A DNA stretch of 42,820 nt, taken from assembly GCA_003978465.1 (NCBI GenBank), contig QNZS01000050.1:1-42820 (forward strand), read 5' to 3'. The translations under genes were made by a program, and so were the position numbers. This DNA is from Sulfurimonas sp. Its GTDB lineage: Bacteria; Campylobacterota; Campylobacteria; Campylobacterales; Sulfurimonadaceae. The notes beneath the pieces were generated by a model. The model was not told the DNA's origin. It saw only the letters and a list, made by a program, of their open reading frames with translations, and did not search any database. This document shows, in pieces, positions 42,743 to 42,820 of this stretch (position 1 is its first letter; each line of letters starts with the position of its first letter).

Positions 42743-42820
42743 TTATCCTTTTAACATTTCGTTCGCATCAAAATTTAATTGTAAATCTTTCCATCTTTCA
42801 AATCCCGTTGCTGGAACTCT
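42743..42820 (-). CDS. C-terminal end of an upstream gene, probably TonB/TolA-like (partial)
   Basis: The final 25 codons (RVPATGFERWKDLQLNFDAN then EMLKG) end in TAA, 10 bases before the tolB fragment. In this phylum the gene before tolB encodes the TonB/TolA-like protein of the exbB-exbD-tonB/tolA-tolB-pal cluster, and a short strand such as WKDLQLNF fits the end of such a domain. The identity is inferred from place, not from similarity. Confidence 0.45.
   Translation of the reverse strand, partial: RVPATGFERWKDLQLNFDANEMLKG

Noticed and set aside
1..42820. tRNA, rRNA, CRISPR arrays, transposases, integrases or prophage genes
   Set aside because: I looked for cloverleaf-like CCA ends, repeat-spacer patterns and recombinase motifs and found none that I could support by eye.

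Overview
The window is AT-rich, densely coded bacterial DNA that looks like a free-living Campylobacterota chromosome, most probably Sulfurimonas or a close relative. I infer this from the gene content and gene order, not from a database search. The lineage markers are an SdhABE-type (CCG-domain) succinate/fumarate:quinone oxidoreductase, a BioV-type pimeloyl-ACP esterase, a protease-dead FtsH paralogue beside mtaB, mscS and aroB, and the block fliP // glmU-coaBC-uppS-prepilin peptidase-lptF-truA, which I recall from Campylobacter and Helicobacter genomes. I saw no rRNA, tRNA, CRISPR array, transposase or prophage gene.

Layout. 1-0.5 kb: the 5' end of a leftward gene and a GGDEF fragment. 0.6-4.8 kb: ychF rightward, a decayed small gene, and a leftward thiL-truD-psd operon. 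4.9-5.7 kb: a wrecked membrane-anchored diguanylate cyclase. 5.9-9.5 kb: sdhA-sdhB-sdhE with its own promoter-like box and a terminator-like hairpin, then xth (9.5-10.3 kb). 10.3-12.6 kb: a gene graveyard holding a decayed gamma-glutamylcyclotransferase, a decayed DUF3995 membrane protein, an intact 44-residue membrane protein, an unknown 69-residue protein and a decayed exported protein. 12.6-24.7 kb: twelve tightly packed leftward genes, motA-motB-fliP-trmA-(periplasmic protein)-(RCK/TrkA-like)-aroB-mscS-mtaB-ftsH-like-bioV-mogA. 24.7-27.1 kb: an accessory insert with a HEPN-type ORF split by one TGA, a DUF2986 protein, ribbon-helix-helix-like material and unidentified remnants. 27.1-33.0 kb: the rightward glmU-truA operon. 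33.0-34.1 kb: leftward VanZ-like and alpha/beta hydrolase genes. 34.1-37.1 kb: five overlapping rightward genes (unknown protein, EamA exporter, DnaQ-like exonuclease, DUF1294, membrane-anchored SprT-like peptidase). 37.1-40.9 kb: leftward glyS-cobB-FAD oxidoreductase. 41.1-42.8 kb: merP, merT and a transglutaminase-like ORF joined out of frame to a tolB 5' fragment, then the end of a probable TonB/TolA-like gene.

Most genes are housekeeping: fumarate/succinate conversion (probably for a reductive TCA cycle), aromatic, biotin, thiamine, CoA and molybdopterin cofactor synthesis, tRNA modification (truD, truA, trmA, mtaB), envelope building (glmU, uppS, lptF, psd) and motility. The unusual part is about ten decayed genes in 43 kb, lying between otherwise intact operons. 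The points most worth following are the tolB/transglutaminase junction, the protease-dead FtsH, the membrane-anchored SprT-like peptidase, the accessory insert between motA and glmU, and the small or duplicated proteins of unknown function.
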